From positions 868,001 to 932,000 of the forward strand of contig JBICHN010000002.1 in the NCBI GenBank assembly GCA_043101845.1: 64,000 nucleotides of DNA, in the 5' to 3' direction. Position numbers and translations under genes: made by a program. Source of the stretch: JBICHN01 sp043101845 (GTDB lineage: Bacteria; Planctomycetota; Phycisphaerae; Phycisphaerales; UBA5793). Within the stretch, counting starts at the first letter, position 1, and the number at the start of each line of letters is the position of its first letter. This document shows, in pieces, positions 35,911 through 44,341 of the stretch. The notes beneath the pieces are model-generated. The model saw only the letters and a program-made list of their open reading frames with translations. It was not told the DNA's origin and did no database searches.

Positions 35911-37350
35911 TCACTCGTCCTCGATCACCCCAAGGTCGATGACGATCTGGTCGACCGTGTAGAAGTCGGCGTTGAGCTTCCCGCCGCCCACGCTCGTGAA
36001 CACGACGCCGTTGATCCCGAGCGCGTTCGCGTACTCGAGGTCGCCGAGCCCCGGCCCCGCGTACTCGTGGTTATTCTTTTCCTGCACATGAAAGTGGTAA
36101 TGGAACGGCGCCGTGTACCCGCGGATGACCATCTGTTTCGTCGCGAAGAACTTCATGTCGTGCTGGCGGATGCGCGGCGAGAACATCTCCGCCATCGGTC
36201 CCTCCGGCCCGAGATCGAGCACCCCGCCGTATTCCGTCGACTTGTCCCCCTGGTCATGCGCCGCCTGCCGGAACAACTCCGCCCGGATCGCCGGCGAAAA
36301 CGCGAGTTCGTTCGCGAGGCGGATCGTGACCAGGTCGGCCCACTTGAGCCGCTCGCGCGCGTCGTCGAGCGACTGCGCCCGGTACGACGCCGAGAGTTGC
36401 GACGGCGTGATATGCCGCCGCCCGCCGAGCGTCGCCGTGACGATCGAATAGAGTTCCTCCTTCGACCGGTCGAGCCACTCCGGATGCGCCTCGCTCACGC
36501 GCACGAGCGGCGCGAGATGACGCAGCTCGAGTTCGCGCTGAATCTCCTCGGGCAGCGTCGACACGATCGCCCGCGCCTGCGACCACCAGTCCGCATACTG
36601 CGGCTCGCGCAGCGTTCGCGCCCACTTCACCTCCTCGGCCGTGCGCGGAATGACGCCGAGGTCCTGCGCCGCCGCCTGCATGTCGACGAGAAAAGGATCG
36701 CTCGTCTCGAGCGCGAGCAGTTGGTCGCGCCACGGCTCGGCGTCGCCGAGGTCGTTGAGCGCCTCCCACGCCGAGTCGCGCCACCGGATGAACACCGGGT
36801 TGTCCGTCGGCTCGGCGACGACATCAAAAACCGTCTGCCGCACATCCTGGTCCGGAAAGAGCGCGTCGAGCGCCCGCCGCTCCGGCCGCTCCTCCGGCGC
36901 GTACCGCGCCGTCGGCCGCGCGAGCGAACGCACGAGCGCATGACGGAACTCCGTCCACCCCTCGTCCGCCACGCGGCCGCACGCGAACTCGATGAAGTCC
37001 CACGAGGTCAACGAAGGCAGGCGGTACATGAGCGTCGTCCGCGCATCCTCCGGGTCATGCCGGTAGAGGAGTTCGAACGCCTCCTTCCGCAGACTCAGCG
37101 TGTGCCCCGGCGTGCTCAGAACCCGCTTGAGCGCCCGGATCCGCTCCGGGTTCGCCGGGTCGTCGACCGACGCCTGGCGCATCGCCCGGATCTGCTCCTT
37201 CGCGTTGAGCTCCTCGTCCGACATCGCCGCGACCGGGTCCTCGTACGGCTTGTGGGCGCAGCCGGGCGCGACCATCAACGCGGCGAAGATCGCGACGATC
37301 ACGGAAATCGGAATGAAACGACGGCGACGGTGGGGGGAGTACGCTCGCAT
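35911..37350 (-). CDS. Large lipoprotein of unknown function
   Basis: A 479-residue exported lipoprotein. After RRRRFIPISVIVAIFAALMV comes the lipobox APGC with Cys31. The rest is alpha-helical and rich in Asp, Glu and Arg, with repeat-like helices (NPERIRALKRVLSTPGHTLS; RKEAFELLYRHDPEDARTTL) that recall HEAT-like scaffolds, ending in a conserved-looking block PFHYHFHVQEKNNHEYAGPG. I do not recognise the family. ATG 37350 is chosen because TAGAAT ends five bases upstream (probable leaderless start) and because the signal peptide follows. Confidence 0.8.
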   Translation of the reverse strand: MRAYSPHRRRRFIPISVIVAIFAALMVAPGCAHKPYEDPVAAMSDEELNAKEQIRAMRQASVDDPANPERIRALKRVLSTPGHTLSLRKEAFELLYRHDPEDARTTLMYRLPSLTSWDFIEFACGRVADEGWTEFRHALVRSLARPTARYAPEERPERRALDALFPDQDVRQTVFDVVAEPTDNPVFIRWRDSAWEALNDLGDAEPWRDQLLALETSDPFLVDMQAAAQDLGVIPRTAEEVKWARTLREPQYADWWSQARAIVSTLPEEIQRELELRHLAPLVRVSEAHPEWLDRSKEELYSIVTATLGGRRHITPSQLSASYRAQSLDDARERLKWADLVTIRLANELAFSPAIRAELFRQAAHDQGDKSTEYGGVLDLGPEGPMAEMFSPRIRQHDMKFFATKQMVIRGYTAPFHYHFHVQEKNNHEYAGPGLGDLEYANALGINGVVFTSVGGGKLNADFYTVDQIVIDLGVIEDE

Positions 37351-37470
37351 GGGCCATTCTAACCGCCGCCCGTCTGTGGTCCGTTCGGGTCCCGACCCAT
37401 ACCATTCCCACGCGACCGGACGGACGCGCCGCCCGCGTCGCGCCTCGACGCTTCTCGAGATCCGCCGCGC

Positions 37471-37725
37471 ATGCCCACTTCGTCGACCGAATCCGAATCG
37501 CTCCACGCCCGCGTCGATCGCATCATCAATCTGATGCGCCCGGCCATGCAGTCCGACGGCGGCGATGTCGAACTCGTCCGCGTCCGCGGCGACGGAGTCG
37601 TCGAGATCCGCTTCCACGGCGCCTGTTGCGGCTGCCCGTCGGCCGGGCTCACGCTCCAGTCCGGCATCGAGCGGAACCTGAAGGAGCGCGTGCCCGAAGT
37701 CGCCGAAGTCGTCGCCGTGCCATGA
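37471..37725 (+). CDS. NifU C-terminal-domain iron-sulfur scaffold protein
   Basis: An 84-residue stand-alone NifU-like (Nfu) domain that holds a transient Fe-S cluster for transfer to client proteins. Seen directly: RVDRIINLMRPAMQSDGGDVELV and the cluster motif GACCGCPSAGLTLQSGIE, with the CxxC pair Cys52 and Cys55 (an extra Cys53 lies between). Length is normal for the domain alone. It is divergent from the lipoprotein gene. No other Fe-S assembly genes are in the window. Confidence 0.92.
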   Translation: MPTSSTESESLHARVDRIINLMRPAMQSDGGDVELVRVRGDGVVEIRFHGACCGCPSAGLTLQSGIERNLKERVPEVAEVVAVP

Positions 37726-37799
37726 CTTCGAACTCCGCCGGATACGCCCGGCTGGATGACCGGATTGTGGAAAACTTGATACGAACCACCCTTTTCCAC

Positions 37800-37827
37800 T
37801 TGGCGAAGGGGTATCGTTCGCTATCTT
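37800..37827 (+). promoter_or_regulatory. Promoter of csrA
   Basis: TTGGCG at 37800-37805 and TATCTT at 37822-37827 are 16 bases apart. The transcript would carry a leader of about 90 bases to the csrA start. Confidence 0.5.
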
Positions 37828-37922
37828 GAATGGTTCAGAGGCAGGAATGCCCCGCGACCGAGTGGGATTGGTGGGACAAGCCCGCTCCGTCGCTCGAGGT
37901 GGAATGACAGGAGGTCAGCGCC

Positions 37923-38153
37923 ATGCTGGTCATCACGCGACGCGAGGGCGAAGAGGTGGTGATCGGGGATCCGCATCGCCCGATCGGGATCGTCCGCATC
38001 GCCGGCATCAAGGGGGACCGCGTCCGTGTCGCCTTTGAGTTCCCGCGCGAGATCGATGTCCACCGGCGCGAGGTCGCCGACCAGATCGTGAACGAAGGGC
38101 CCTCGCCCGTCGTCGCGACCATCGGCAAAGTGACCCAGGGCGCCGGCGGCTGA
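37923..38153 (+). CDS. csrA: Carbon storage regulator CsrA
   Basis: A 76-residue post-transcriptional regulator that binds GGA motifs in mRNA leaders as a dimer. MLVITRREGEEVVIGD and IGIVRIAGIKGDRVRVAFEFPREIDVHRREV match the family closely, including the C-terminal RNA-contact segment VHRREV with its arginines. AGGAGG lies before the ATG, and the overlapping GGA leaves open self-regulation. It is about 15 residues longer than the E. coli protein. No flagellar gene is adjacent, unlike in many bacteria. Confidence 0.97.
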   Translation: MLVITRREGEEVVIGDPHRPIGIVRIAGIKGDRVRVAFEFPREIDVHRREVADQIVNEGPSPVVATIGKVTQGAGG

Positions 38154-38379
38154 CAAGACTCGGACCACGCGCGCCCGCGCACGATCACGCCGAATCCACA
38201 CGAACGAACGACAAGCGAGCGACCACGCGCCGCGCCCGCTCACTCCGCGCGCGCACTCCGTCGCTCCGCGCACTCCGTCTCTCGCTCTCTCCGTCTCTCC
38301 GTCTCTTCTCCCTCCCTCTCCTCTTCCGCGCCTTCGTGCCTTCGTGCCTTCGTGCCTCCGTGCCTCCGTGCCTTCCCCT
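38154..38379. repeat. Octamer-tract composite repeat behind the DinB-type gene
   Basis: Read on the minus strand from the stop of the gene at 38380, the order is GGGGAAGGC, several AGGCACGG/AGGCACGA octamers (about 38328-38384) and AGAGACGG-type octamers (about 38258-38305). The same order is seen behind map at 53256. Confidence 0.85.
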
Positions 38380-38874
38380 TCACCCACTCTTCACCCACCC
38401 CGTCTCGACGCCGGCGCGTCGGAGCAGCGCGCTGAGCTGGCCCGTGTGGTGTTGAATGTGCCGGAAGGTGTAGAGGTAGAGTTCGATCCGCCGGAAGGGG
38501 AGATGCGACTGGCCCGAACCGCCCTCAAGACTCTCCGCCGTCTCCGATTCGATCCGCTCGCGGAGCGTGTCGCGCACGAGTCCGATGTAGCCGAGGATCT
38601 CATCCTGATCGAAGCGGCGGCTCGGGTACTCGAGGTTGAACTCGTCCCACCCGGCCGGGTGCAGATCATCGCGGAGTTCGAACGCCTCCTCGTCCGGCGA
38701 AAGGTAGAGGTCCGCGAACGAGATCGTGTGGTACGCGACCTGCCAGAACGGGTACTTCGCGATCGGCTCATCCCATTGCGCCGACGGGCACGCCCGCACG
38801 CACAACTCGAACATCTTGAGCGCCGCCTCGAACTGGCCGCGGATCGCCTCACGAACGGAAGCCTCGAACATCAT
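38380..38874 (-). CDS. DinB superfamily protein (third member)
   Basis: A 164-residue DinB-superfamily protein. Metal-ligand positions are visible in FWQVAYHTISFADLYL (His49) and RHIQHHTGQLSALL (His142/His143). Two ATG codons in a row (38874 and 38871) make the exact start uncertain by one residue; the ribosome site is weak. It stands alone between two repeat blocks, unlike the pair at 4272-5402, from which it is strongly diverged. Function is unknown. Confidence 0.85.
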   Translation of the reverse strand: MMFEASVREAIRGQFEAALKMFELCVRACPSAQWDEPIAKYPFWQVAYHTISFADLYLSPDEEAFELRDDLHPAGWDEFNLEYPSRRFDQDEILGYIGLVRDTLRERIESETAESLEGGSGQSHLPFRRIELYLYTFRHIQHHTGQLSALLRRAGVETGWVKSG

Positions 38875-39125
38875 CGCGCCACCACCCTTCGGAACAACGA
38901 ACGAACGGTCGGACGGAGGAATGAGATGTCTACCCGGATCGCCCTCGACCGGCGCCGCGACGCGTCCCGAAGCGAAGCCGACGCCGCAGCCAGCTAACCA
39001 GCCGGCCAGCCGGCCGGCCGACGAGCCGGCGCGGCCATTCGTCCGCCAAGAATACAGAATCGCCTCGCCGACCGCCAATCCGATCCGGGACGCGTCCGCT
39101 CGGCGGAGAAATGCCAAATGGCCCC

Positions 39126-39570
39126 CAGCGCCCGCCGCGCCCCGATTCGTCCCCCAAGCCGGACTGGAGCAAGTTGACGCGAAGCGTGAACCGCGGAGGT
39201 CCGGTTCCGAACGAAGGACCAGCGCCCGCCGCGCCCCGATTCGTCCCCCAAGCCGGACTGGAGCAAGTTGACGCGAAGCGTGAACCGCGGAGGTCCGGTT
39301 CCGATCGAAGGACCGGCGCCCGCCGCGCCCCGATTCGTCCCCCACGCCGGACTGGAGCGTGGCGTCGTGCCCCGCACGACCCACAAGCGGAGGTCCGGTA
39401 CCGAACGAGGGACATCGCCCGCCGCGCCCCGATTCGTCCCCCAAGCCGGACTGGAGCGTGGCGTCGTGCTCCGCACGACCCACAAGCGGAGGTCCGGTTC
39501 CGATCGAAGGACCGGCGCCCGCCGCGCCCCACACCCCTCCCCACGCCGGAGATGAGGCTCCGCGAATCTC
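39126..39570. repeat. Tandem array of 94-100 bp repeat units
   Basis: Units begin at 39126, 39220, 39314, 39413 and 39513 (last one partial). Each opens with GCGCCCGCCGCGCCCCGATT, continues through AAGCCGGACTGGAGC and closes with GCGGAGGTCCGGTTCCGATC. The middle part exists in two versions (AAGTTGACGCGAAGCGTGAA in units 1-2 and GTGGCGTCGTGCTCCGCACG in units 3-4). Related segments occur inverted at 57299-57372 and inside the 5' part of the polymerase gene. Apart from this, 38875-39838 shows no gene; 39590-39690 is a pyrimidine-rich relic of the octamer repeat. Confidence 0.93.
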
Positions 39571-39707
39571 CGGATTCGACCCCCGCACACCAGACGCCCC
39601 CGCGCCCACCCCGTCTCTCCATCTCTCCACCTCTCCCTCCTCCTCGCCCTTCGTGCCCCCGTGCCTTCGTGCCCCCGTGCCTTCCCCAAACAAATCACAA
39701 AAACCCC

Positions 39708-39736
39708 TTGACGCCCACCCGAACATCCGTTAGGTT
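39708..39736 (+). promoter_or_regulatory. Promoter of the 39839 gene
   Basis: TTGACG at 39708-39713 and TAGGTT at 39731-39736 are separated by 17 bases. The stretch just upstream is A-rich (AAACAAATCACAAAAAC), unusual here and reminiscent of an UP element. Confidence 0.65.
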
Positions 39737-39838
39737 TGGGCGTACCGAACGAACCCCGATCAGGCCGCTGTCGACCAGCCGTCGCGGCCGCTCCGGGGCC
39801 GTAGGCCGCAAGTCCAGAGAGGACAGGAGTTTCCCGCC

Positions 39839-40474
39839 ATGGTTGGCTTGAACCGAATCGAACGACTCGTCTCCGCGGCTCACTTCCATCAGCTTCTCGA
39901 CGACATCGTGGCGAACGGCCGCCCCGTCGGCATGCCGGTGAAGGTCCGCCTGAGCGATCCCTCCGGCCAGCCGGCCGCGTCGATCGGCCTCGGCCTCCAG
40001 CGCGCCGCCGAACTGACCTGGCGGCTGAGCCCCGCCGTCGAGAACCTTGTCGACCGGCTCCTCGAGTCCCGCAATGCGTCGTCGTCGTCGGCGGCGTCGG
40101 ACCCCGCGGGCGATCCGAACGACGGCGGCTTCGGAACCGTCGCCGCGACGGCCGTCGCGGTCCGGGCGCTCTTCGCGGTTCGCGATCTCCCCGGCGCCGC
40201 GCGGATTCAGGGCCGCCTCGACGCCGCGATCGACGCCGCGCTCTGGTGGCTCGCCCTCCGGCAGGAGGTGTCGAGCGGCCGCATCGGCGACGACATCGAC
40301 TCCGTCATCGTCCTCTGGCAGCTCCAGGGGGCGGGCGCCGGCGCGCCGCAGGCCGGCGACGCGCGCGAGCGCATCGGCGCCGCGCTCCGTCTCGCCGATC
40401 TCGCCGCCGCCGTCGAGGACGCCGATCTTCGCGTCGATGAACTCACCCCGGCCCTCCTCGACCTCGCCGCCTGA
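39839..40474 (+). CDS. Unknown protein upstream of the Y-family polymerase
   Basis: A 211-residue soluble, alanine-rich, mainly helical protein that I do not recognise. It opens with LNRIERLVSAAHFHQLLDDI and has long amphipathic helices near residues 50-80 and 115-150 around ARIQGRLDAAIDAALWWLAL. A short serine-rich linker (ASSSSAASD) divides it. AGGACAGGAG precedes the ATG, and the upstream promoter is one of the best in the window. It lies 163 bases before the polymerase gene on the same strand, so the two may be expressed together; a role in lesion tolerance is only a guess from position. Confidence 0.7.
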   Translation: MVGLNRIERLVSAAHFHQLLDDIVANGRPVGMPVKVRLSDPSGQPAASIGLGLQRAAELTWRLSPAVENLVDRLLESRNASSSSAASDPAGDPNDGGFGTVAATAVAVRALFAVRDLPGAARIQGRLDAAIDAALWWLALRQEVSSGRIGDDIDSVIVLWQLQGAGAGAPQAGDARERIGAALRLADLAAAVEDADLRVDELTPALLDLAA

Positions 40475-40637
40475 CCGGACGGCCGAACAGAAAGGAAGCG
40501 GACGAGACCAGTCGGAACGAGACGAGACGAGACGACACGAATCGAATCGGAATGCGACGCGTGGCGACGCGACGCGACGGAAGCGAAGGAAAGCGAGCGG
40601 TCGAGCCGTGCAAACCGTGCGTGAACACGACGACAAG

Positions 40638-42503
40638 ATGGAACACGCGCCCATCGCGCCCCACTCGGCCGTCAAGCCGGACTGGAGCGCCGACACGCCC
40701 CGCGCCGTCGACCGCCGGTCCGGTTCCGAACCCACGCCCGCGCCCACCCCGAAGCGAGCCGGGCCGTCCCCGGCCCGTCCCACCCCCGACAAACACCACG
40801 CGCCCGATCCCCGGGTGGAACAGGCCTCCGAGCCTGTTCGAAAGTCGCCAATCGACCCGGAGCCCGACGAGCAACGCACGAATCGTCCGCAAGCCGGACT
40901 GGAGCGCGGCGTCGTGCCCGCGCCCACCCCGAAGCGAGCCGCGCCGCCCCCGGCCCGTCCCACCCCCGACGAACACCACGCGCCCGCCGACACGCGTCGG
41001 CCAGGAACACCCCACCCGTCTCCCCACGCCGGAGGTGATGAGGCGCCGCGAGTCTCCGGATTCGACCCCCGAACGAACGACCAGCCCCCGTCACGCACCG
41101 TCGCTCATGTCGATGTCGACTGCTTCTTCGCCCAGGCCGAGCAGCTCGACCGACCCGAACTGCGCGGCCGCCCCGTCATCGTCGGCGGAACCGTCACCCC
41201 CGACGGACGGACCGGGCGCGGCGTCGTCTGCTCCTGCACCTACGAGGCCCGCCGCTTCGGCGTCCGCAACGCGATGCCCGTCGCGAAGGCCGTTCGCCTC
41301 TGCCCGCACGGCGTCTACCTCCGCACGAACTTTGACCGCTACCGCGAACTGAGTCAGCGCCTCTTCGAAGTCTGTCGCGACATCACGCCCGTCGTGCAGG
41401 TCGCCTCGCTCGACGAGGCTTACCTCGACTTCACCGGACTCGAGCGCCGCTTCGCGAAGGCGCCGAACGGCGACGATCACGCGGGCCGCCACTGGACCGA
41501 ACGCGCCGGCCACGCGCTCAAGGAGCGCGTCTTCGACGCGACCGGTCTCGTCGTCTCCGTCGGAATCGGTCCGAACCGGCTCGTCGCGAAGCTCGCCTCG
41601 AAGGAAGGAAAGCCGGACGGCCTCCTTTCCATCCGCCCCGAGCAGCTTGACGACTTTCTCATCGACCTGCCCGTCGCGCGGATCCCCGGCGTCGGCCCGG
41701 CGATGCAGCGCCGCCTCGCGCGGCTCGGCGTCACGACGATCCGCGAACTCCGGCGCCTCGGCCTCGAAACCCTCGTCGCGTCCCTCGATGACACCGGCGC
41801 CTGGCTCTGGGACCGCGCCCACGGTCGGGCGAGCGCGATCGTTTCGACCGGCCACGACCGGCGCTCGATCAGCCGCGAAACGACCTTCTCGACCGACACG
41901 ACCGACCGCGCCTTTCTCCGGTCGACGCTTCGACGGCTCACGCAGAGCGCCGCGTGGCGCCTTCGCCGCGCGGGCCTCCGCGCCGGCGTCGTGTCGCTCA
42001 AGCTCCGCTACGACGACTTCCGCACGGTCCACCGTGACCGTTCGCTCGGCGCCGCGCGCGGCGGGGTCGGCGCGACCGATCACGACGACGACCTCATCGA
42101 GACCGCGCTCACACTCTTCGAAGATCTCTACGGCGATGCGCGTCCGGCAGGCGCCGGCGCCCGCCGGCCGGTGCGCCTCATTGGCGTCGGCCTCACCCGG
42201 CTCACCGCCGGAGGAGGTCGCCAGCTCCGCTTCGGCGAGGAAGACGAGTTCGAGCGCCGCTCGCGCCTCTACGCGACCGCCGACACGATTCGCGCCCGCT
42301 TCGGCTTCGACGCGGTCACGCTCGGCCCGTCCGCGAAGAAGCGCCGCGACCGACAACCGCCTCCGCCCGACGAGCCGGCGGCGCCGTGCGGCTCGCCCGA
42401 CGACGCGGTCGGGTGGGTCGAGCCCGATGCGGACGAGCGTACGGGCCGGAGCCTCGGACGAACACCCGCGGCGTCGCCCCGCGCCGTTACGACAGTGCAT
42501 TGA
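40638..42503 (+). CDS. dinB: Y-family DNA polymerase (Pol IV, DinB/ImuB-like)
   Basis: A translesion DNA polymerase that copies damaged templates. Seen directly: AHVDVDCFFAQAEQ with the first metal Asp pair, CTYEARRFGVRNAMPVAKA, the catalytic ASLDEAYLDFTG, GIGPNRLVAKLASKEGKPDG, the helix-hairpin-helix IPGVGPAMQRRLARLGVTTI and the little-finger part around SISRETTFSTDT. The catalytic core starts near 41098; upstream of it the frame is open for about 150 proline-rich residues made from repeat DNA, so the true start is uncertain (ATG 40638 is the first plausible one; no good ribosome site is seen). A C-terminal tail of about 60 residues is also unusual. Confidence 0.9.
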   Translation: MEHAPIAPHSAVKPDWSADTPRAVDRRSGSEPTPAPTPKRAGPSPARPTPDKHHAPDPRVEQASEPVRKSPIDPEPDEQRTNRPQAGLERGVVPAPTPKRAAPPPARPTPDEHHAPADTRRPGTPHPSPHAGGDEAPRVSGFDPRTNDQPPSRTVAHVDVDCFFAQAEQLDRPELRGRPVIVGGTVTPDGRTGRGVVCSCTYEARRFGVRNAMPVAKAVRLCPHGVYLRTNFDRYRELSQRLFEVCRDITPVVQVASLDEAYLDFTGLERRFAKAPNGDDHAGRHWTERAGHALKERVFDATGLVVSVGIGPNRLVAKLASKEGKPDGLLSIRPEQLDDFLIDLPVARIPGVGPAMQRRLARLGVTTIRELRRLGLETLVASLDDTGAWLWDRAHGRASAIVSTGHDRRSISRETTFSTDTTDRAFLRSTLRRLTQSAAWRLRRAGLRAGVVSLKLRYDDFRTVHRDRSLGAARGGVGATDHDDDLIETALTLFEDLYGDARPAGAGARRPVRLIGVGLTRLTAGGGRQLRFGEEDEFERRSRLYATADTIRARFGFDAVTLGPSAKKRRDRQPPPPDEPAAPCGSPDDAVGWVEPDADERTGRSLGRTPAASPRAVTTVH

Positions 42504-42887
42504 AGTATGAGAGACAGCGATCAGAAGAGACCGTGAACGAATGGGAAACCGACGGGAACGACCACCGCGACGACGCCGGAACATCGATACGAGAGAGCGA
42601 GCGGGAACGCGCATGACCCAAGACGAGCGAAACCTCATTGAGCCGCGAGGGTGGGCCCGTGTCGAGCGGGACAAGGGCGTCTTTCCCGGCGCGCCGGTCG
42701 ACGGGGATGGAGCCGATGGCGGGCCCGACGCGCTGCGCGGCCGCGCGCCCGGCCGCGGTCATCACCCGGCGGATCGTACTCAATCGAACCAGGGCCTCGG
42801 CACGGACGCCGGCGCCGTGTCGCGCACGCGCGCGCACACACCTGAACACCTGAACACCTGAACCCGGACCACCGGAAGGAACGAGCG
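42504..42887. other. Spacer without a convincing gene
   Basis: Short arginine-rich frames are open on both strands (for example 42541-42861 on the plus strand), but they lack a codon pattern, domain or ribosome site. Repeats of GCACACAC and ACCTGAACACCTGAACACC are seen at 42831-42862. Confidence 0.4.
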
Positions 42888-43448
42888 ATGCGGCACGCGG
42901 ATAACACGAAGAATTCACGATCGGCGACGATCCCGACCGGTGCGACGATGCGCGAACGGACTCGCGACGGCGTCGAAGATTGCACACGAGAACACGACCT
43001 CCACCACGATGACGATCCGAACCCGGTGACCTGCGGCGGACGGGCGGTGGGCGTCCGGGATCAGCCCTCTCCCGTGACGACCACGCGGCGACGCGAAGCC
43101 TGGCCCTCGACCTCGACCTCGACCTCGACCTCTTCGCGTCCGCGCGCGTGCCCGAACCCGCGCCCGGCACGCGCCGGAATGGAAGCGGCGCCGGTCGGCG
43201 CGCCGGGCACGCGGCCGCTCTTCGCCCAGGTCCCCCTCGAGGACCGCGAGCCGCGCTTCGACCCGCCGGTCCCCGACAACCTCGACGACACGCTGCCGCC
43301 CGGCGACCTGCCCGGTCAGCTGTTGTTCGACCTCGGCCTCACGCCCGCGGCCGGAGGACACTGCGACCCTCGCCGGGGCGCTCAACCAAGGCGGATACGG
43401 ATGCCATCCGCCGCCCCGGACTCCTCCATCTCCTCCGGCCGCGTTTGA
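42888..43448 (+). CDS. Hypothetical protein, doubtful N-terminal half
   Basis: A possible 186-residue protein. GGAAGGAACGAGCG before the ATG is a good ribosome site, and the part from about residue 105 (PLFAQVPLEDREPRFDPPVP, then DDTLPPGDLPGQLLFDLGL) has the third-position GC bias of genuine genes here. The first half includes a serine/threonine run (STSTSTSTSS, from CTCGAC repeats at 43107-43132) and is low in complexity. No family is recognised. It follows the polymerase gene by 384 bases. Confidence 0.4.
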   Translation: MRHADNTKNSRSATIPTGATMRERTRDGVEDCTREHDLHHDDDPNPVTCGGRAVGVRDQPSPVTTTRRREAWPSTSTSTSTSSRPRACPNPRPARAGMEAAPVGAPGTRPLFAQVPLEDREPRFDPPVPDNLDDTLPPGDLPGQLLFDLGLTPAAGGHCDPRRGAQPRRIRMPSAAPDSSISSGRV

Positions 43449-43544
43449 CACCTTGACGGGGGCGGCGATCCGGACATCCGGTCGGTCGGTCCACCGGTCG
43501 TTCGGGCGTCGCTCTCGAGACTCGAAGATGACTCGAGACCCGTA

Positions 43545-44341
43545 TTGCGAAAGGGAAGGAAGGGCCGGGAGTACGGCCCATGCAGGTTCGATTCGAAGCG
43601 ATTGATTCGCGGCTCGGGCGCGCGACGAAGCTCGAGCGTCAATGTGGTTCGCGTTCGAGTTTGCGGCGTCGGCGTCGGTGTCGGCGTCGGTGTCGGCCGC
43701 AGTCGCGGTGTCAGTCTTGCTCGCGGCCCCGTTCGCAGTCGCGGCCGCGGGAGTCGGCGCCGTCTCGGCCGCGAAGGCGGGCGTCGGCGCGGCCTTGGCC
43801 TCGGTCTTGGTCTCGATCTCGATCGCGGCCCTGGTCGGGCGTCCGGGCTCGGCCCCGGTCGGGGTCCCGGTGGTCGGGACCGACGAGCGGTTGGTCCTGG
43901 TTCGAGCGGTCGCGCTGGTCCCGGAATTGGTCGTGGTCCCAGCGTCGTTCGTGGTTTCCGGAGTGGTCGTGGTTCCGGGATTGGTTGTGGTCACTAGCCT
44001 GGTCCAGGCGCCGGGATGGGTTGCGGTCTCAGCTCTCGTTCCGGTACCGGGATTGCTCGCAACGTCGGGATGGGTCGTGGACTCGGCTTTCGTTCCGGCG
44101 CCGGGAGTGCGCGCGGCGCCGGGCTTGGTCGAAGGCCCGGCTTTCGTTCTTGGACTCGGACTGGCCGTGGCGCCGGGATTTGTTGTGGTCCCAGTACTCG
44201 TTTCGGTACCGGGATTGGCCGCGGTTCCGGATCCGTGCCCGGCGGTGGTGGAGTCGGACTCGACTTGGGTCGCCATCTGAATCTCGATCTCGATCTCGAT
44301 CTCAATCCCGATCGAGATTGCGATCGAGACCGCGATCGCGA
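43545..44341. repeat. Degenerate short-unit low-complexity block
   Basis: This block is built of diverged hexamer and dodecamer words: GTCGGC/GTCGGT runs at 43665-43700, variants of GTGGTCCCGG and GGATTGGTCGTGGTC through 43900-44230, and GATCTC/GATCGC runs at 44280-44341. As a result several frames on both strands stay open, coding monotonous Val/Ala/Gly or Thr/Pro/Ala strings. I regard it as non-coding or as a very fast-evolving disordered protein; no start with a ribosome site was found. Confidence 0.7.

Noticed and set aside
38930..39726. Minus-strand frames reading the 94-bp repeats as a repetitive protein (RNRTSA, GGRIGARRA)
   Set aside because: The repeats also occur intergenically and in inverted orientation elsewhere, and there is no ribosome site; the frame is open because the repeat length is near a multiple of three.
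42541..42861. A 106-codon frame after the polymerase gene
   Set aside because: Arg-rich, no domain, no biased third position, and its end lies in ACCTGAACACC repeats.
43642..44280. A 212-codon Val/Ala-rich frame as a membrane protein gene
   Set aside because: It lies wholly in degenerate hexamer repeats, other frames are equally open, and its start lacks a ribosome site.
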